Of a stretch of DNA of 64,000 nt, positions 62,406-64,000 are shown piece after piece. Below the pieces are notes generated by a model, which saw only the letters and a list, made by a program, of their open reading frames with translations, did no database searches and had not been told where the DNA came from. Every line of letters starts with the position of its first letter. Position 1 is the first letter of the stretch. The position numbers were made by a program, and so were the translations under genes. The DNA comes from Roseinatronobacter sp. S2 (GTDB taxonomy: Bacteria; Pseudomonadota; Alphaproteobacteria; Rhodobacterales; Rhodobacteraceae): positions 983,501 to 1,047,500 of the forward strand of contig NZ_CP121113.1 of the NCBI RefSeq assembly GCF_029581395.1. Reading direction: 5' to 3'.

Positions 62406-63316
62406 GCGCAATATACAAGCGCGTCGCATTCATTGGTCTGGGGTTGATTGCATCCTCCATGGCGCATGCCATCCGGCGCGCCGGGCTGGCAGAACATATC
62501 GCTGGCACCGCGCGTTCGCCCGAAACCCGACAGGTTGCGCTTGAAATCGGGCTGGTTGATGCCGTCTTTGACACGGCGGCAGAAGCGGTCAGTGGCGCGG
62601 ATCTGGTGGTGCTGTGCGTGCCGGTTGGTGCCATGGCCGACATTGCCCGCGAAATTGCACCCCATCTGGATGCCGGGGTGACCGTCACGGATGTCGGTTC
62701 GGTCAAGCAGGCGGTGATTGACGCGGTCGCCCCCCACCTGCCGGATCATGCCCATTTCATACCCGGCCATCCGCTGGCAGGGACCGAACATTCCGGGCCC
62801 CGCGCGGGCTTTGCGGAATTGTTCGACAATCGCTGGTGTATCCTGACCCCGGTTGACGGCGGCGACAGTCCTGAACTTCAGCGGCTGATCGCCTTCTGGC
62901 AGGGTATCGGCGCGCATGTCGATCTGATGGACCCGCCGCATCATGATCTTGTGCTGGCCGTCACCAGCCACACGCCGCATCTGATCGCCTATACAATGGT
63001 CGGTGTGGCCGATGACCTGCGCCGTGTCACCGATAGCGAAGTGATCAAGTATTCCGCGGCGGGGTTTCGGGATTTCACGCGTATCGCGGCGTCTGACCCG
63101 ACAATGTGGCGTGATGTGTTCCTGACCAACAAGGATGCCACCCTGGAGGTGCTGGGCCGCTTCACAGAAGAGCTGTTCGCCCTTCAACGTGCGATTCGTA
63201 CCGGCGACGGCGCATTGCTTCATGACTACTTCTCGCGCACCCGTGCGATTCGCAGGGGAATCATCGAAGCGGGTCAGGATACGGCTGCCCCCGATTTCGG
63301 GCGCGCAAAGCGCTGA
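62402..63316 (+). CDS. tyrC: Prephenate/cyclohexadienyl dehydrogenase
   Basis: A 304-residue NAD(P)-dependent dehydrogenase of the TyrA/TyrC family: [19 protein letters not shown] (about 9-27) as the nucleotide fold, [17 protein letters not shown], and active-site [18 protein letters not shown] (about 120-137). It makes hydroxyphenylpyruvate or tyrosine from prephenate or arogenate. It overlaps hisC by ATGA, a common alphaproteobacterial pair. Confidence 0.93.
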   Translation: MSAIYKRVAFIGLGLIASSMAHAIRRAGLAEHIAGTARSPETRQVALEIGLVDAVFDTAAEAVSGADLVVLCVPVGAMADIAREIAPHLDAGVTVTDVGSVKQAVIDAVAPHLPDHAHFIPGHPLAGTEHSGPRAGFAELFDNRWCILTPVDGGDSPELQRLIAFWQGIGAHVDLMDPPHHDLVLAVTSHTPHLIAYTMVGVADDLRRVTDSEVIKYSAAGFRDFTRIAASDPTMWRDVFLTNKDATLEVLGRFTEELFALQRAIRTGDGALLHDYFSRTRAIRRGIIEAGQDTAAPDFGRAKR

Positions 63317-63348
63317 GGGACAATAATTGTGCGGTTTTTCATGCTTTC

Positions 63349-63368
63349 GGCGGCCCGGACGGGCCGCC
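63349..63368 (+). terminator. Likely terminator after tyrC
   Basis: GGCGGCCC-GGAC-GGGCCGCC, an 8-bp perfect stem (63349-63356 and 63361-63368), shortly after the tyrC stop. Only a short T-containing tail (GCTTTGCGTT) follows, so strength is uncertain. Confidence 0.6.
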
Positions 63369-63521
63369 GCTTTGCGTTGCGGTGATGCACGGAAGCAAGA
63401 TCACCTGTCTTGCGGCGGGTGCGGGGGATGCAATGGAATTGTTGTGCGCGCGCCAACCCTCATATTTATAGGGGTATCCGCTGCGTCAGTCGATTTTTTC
63501 GCGGTTTTTTACATTTTCCTC

Positions 63522-63550
63522 TTGCGTGTGAAAGAGTGATTGCCTAGATA
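63522..63550 (+). promoter_or_regulatory. Candidate rRNA operon promoter
   Basis: TTGCGT (63522-63527), 17-bp spacer, TAGATA (63545-63550), then a GC-rich discriminator GCGC, with a T-rich, UP-element-like block (63491-63520) just upstream. GC discriminators are typical of stringently controlled rRNA promoters. More promoters may exist upstream. Confidence 0.5.
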
Positions 63551-63697
63551 GCGCTTCACCGGCGGCGGGAAGCTGCTGGTTGCCTTGGGCGGCTTGATGC
63601 GGAAGTGTTATTGCTGTTTTGGGTTTGAGATTTAGGGACAGGTATGCATGTGGATGCGCCTTATGTATGGCGCTTCTTACGTGTGTTTTTGTTTCTG

Positions 63698-63709
63698 TGC
63701 TGTTTGAAA
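63698..63709 (+). promoter_or_regulatory. boxA-like antitermination sequence
   Basis: TGCTGTTTGAAA resembles the rRNA boxA consensus (TGCTCTTTAACA) at 9 of 12 bases, lies downstream of the promoter and about 240 bases before 16S. Binding site for NusB/NusE is inferred. Confidence 0.4.
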
Positions 63710-63950
63710 TTTTTGGAAACTTGAAGAGATATGTGGGCGGTTTGGTCTATTTCGATGGATCGGCCTGACACATATCGGCTCGCTAGGGTGGTTTCGGCTG
63801 CCCGATGATGTGAGTGTCAGCTTCACTGTTTTGCGGCTTTTGTTTCTTTGGAACGGAAGCACAGAACAGAGATAACGTGGTCGGATGTAATGTCTGATCA
63901 TGTGATATGTGCTTGGGTTTGACGTCAAGGATATGGATTTCGGTCCATTT

Positions 63951-64000
63951 CAACTTGAGAGTTTGATCCTGGCTCAGAACGAACGCTGGCGGCAGGCTTA
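63951..64000 (+). rRNA. rrs: 16S ribosomal RNA, 5' end (partial)
   Basis: Starts at CAACTTGAGAGTTTGATCCT and continues through GGCTCAGAACGAACGC to the window end, the universally conserved first ~50 bases of 16S rRNA. The exact mature 5' end is at about 63950. The bulk of the gene lies beyond the window. Confidence 0.97.

Larger units (their letters stand above)
63317..63950 (+). other. Non-coding rRNA operon leader
   Basis: About 634 bases with no convincing gene. It holds the tyrC terminator, an AT-rich block (63491-63520), a promoter candidate and a long T-rich leader before 16S rRNA. Short open frames on both strands here look like chance: no motif, no ribosome site. Confidence 0.7.

Noticed and set aside
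63677..63928. Small minus-strand frame in the rRNA leader
   Set aside because: No ribosome site, no motif, and it lies inside the transcribed rRNA leader; treated as chance.
1..64000. CRISPR arrays, insertion sequences, prophage, tRNA genes
   Set aside because: No direct-repeat array, transposase, integrase, terminal inverted repeats, phage structural genes or tRNA cloverleaf were noticed in a read of both strands; a tool-based scan could still find small ones.

Overview
The window is a 64 kb, GC-rich stretch of an alphaproteobacterial chromosome, most likely from the family Rhodobacteraceae. Signs of this are the overall gene set (TrcR/DUF1013, Rhodobacter-style opg genes, haem ABC/TonB locus, TRAP transport, GalBCD), the dense ATGA-overlapping operons, and the 16S rRNA 5' end in the last 50 bases. 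I see no phage, insertion sequence, CRISPR array or tRNA gene. carB is cut by the left edge and the 16S gene by the right edge.

Left part (1-9480): carB (partial), a GAF-PAS hybrid histidine kinase, a periplasmic RNase T2, the cell-cycle regulator TrcR and pheT. Next (9531-17949) is a peptide-type ABC transporter operon that also encodes two RidA-family proteins. It diverges from a TetR regulator and a gamma-glutamyltransferase, and two similar operator-like motifs lie between them.

Envelope and cofactor region (17980-32987): a minus-strand operon (cytochrome b561, OpgH fused to a methyltransferase, OpgG/D, a glycosyltransferase) faces a plus-strand operon (CDP-alcohol phosphatidyltransferase, LtaS/OpgB-like phosphotransferase, flippase-like membrane protein, inositol-monophosphatase-like phosphatase). 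A FkbM methyltransferase then separates these from a five-gene plus-strand operon: GTP cyclohydrolase II, medium-chain dehydrogenase, a degenerate 6-pyruvoyl-tetrahydropterin-synthase homologue, a methyltransferase and a stand-alone RibD-type reductase. This last set looks like a pathway to an unrecognised pyrimidine/pterin/flavin-like compound and, with the envelope operons, is the best candidate for an undescribed system.

Haem uptake (33085-42190): TonB-dependent receptor, HmuV-U-T-S, and a dedicated ExbB-ExbD-ExbD-TonB operon led by a small exported protein. A 17-bp palindrome sits inside the receptor promoter.

Aromatic-acid island (42448-53905): TRAP transporter, two MarR regulators, feruloyl-CoA synthetase, crotonase and amidohydrolase for hydroxycinnamates, followed by GalD, GalC/LigK-type aldolase, a type I extradiol dioxygenase and GalB.

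Right part (54024-64000): NlpC/P60 peptidase and leucyl aminopeptidase, several small proteins, pirin, YgfZ, a DMT permease, hisC-tyrC, then a 634-bp rRNA leader and the start of 16S rRNA. All functional calls come from reading translated sequence and motifs; no database search was run.
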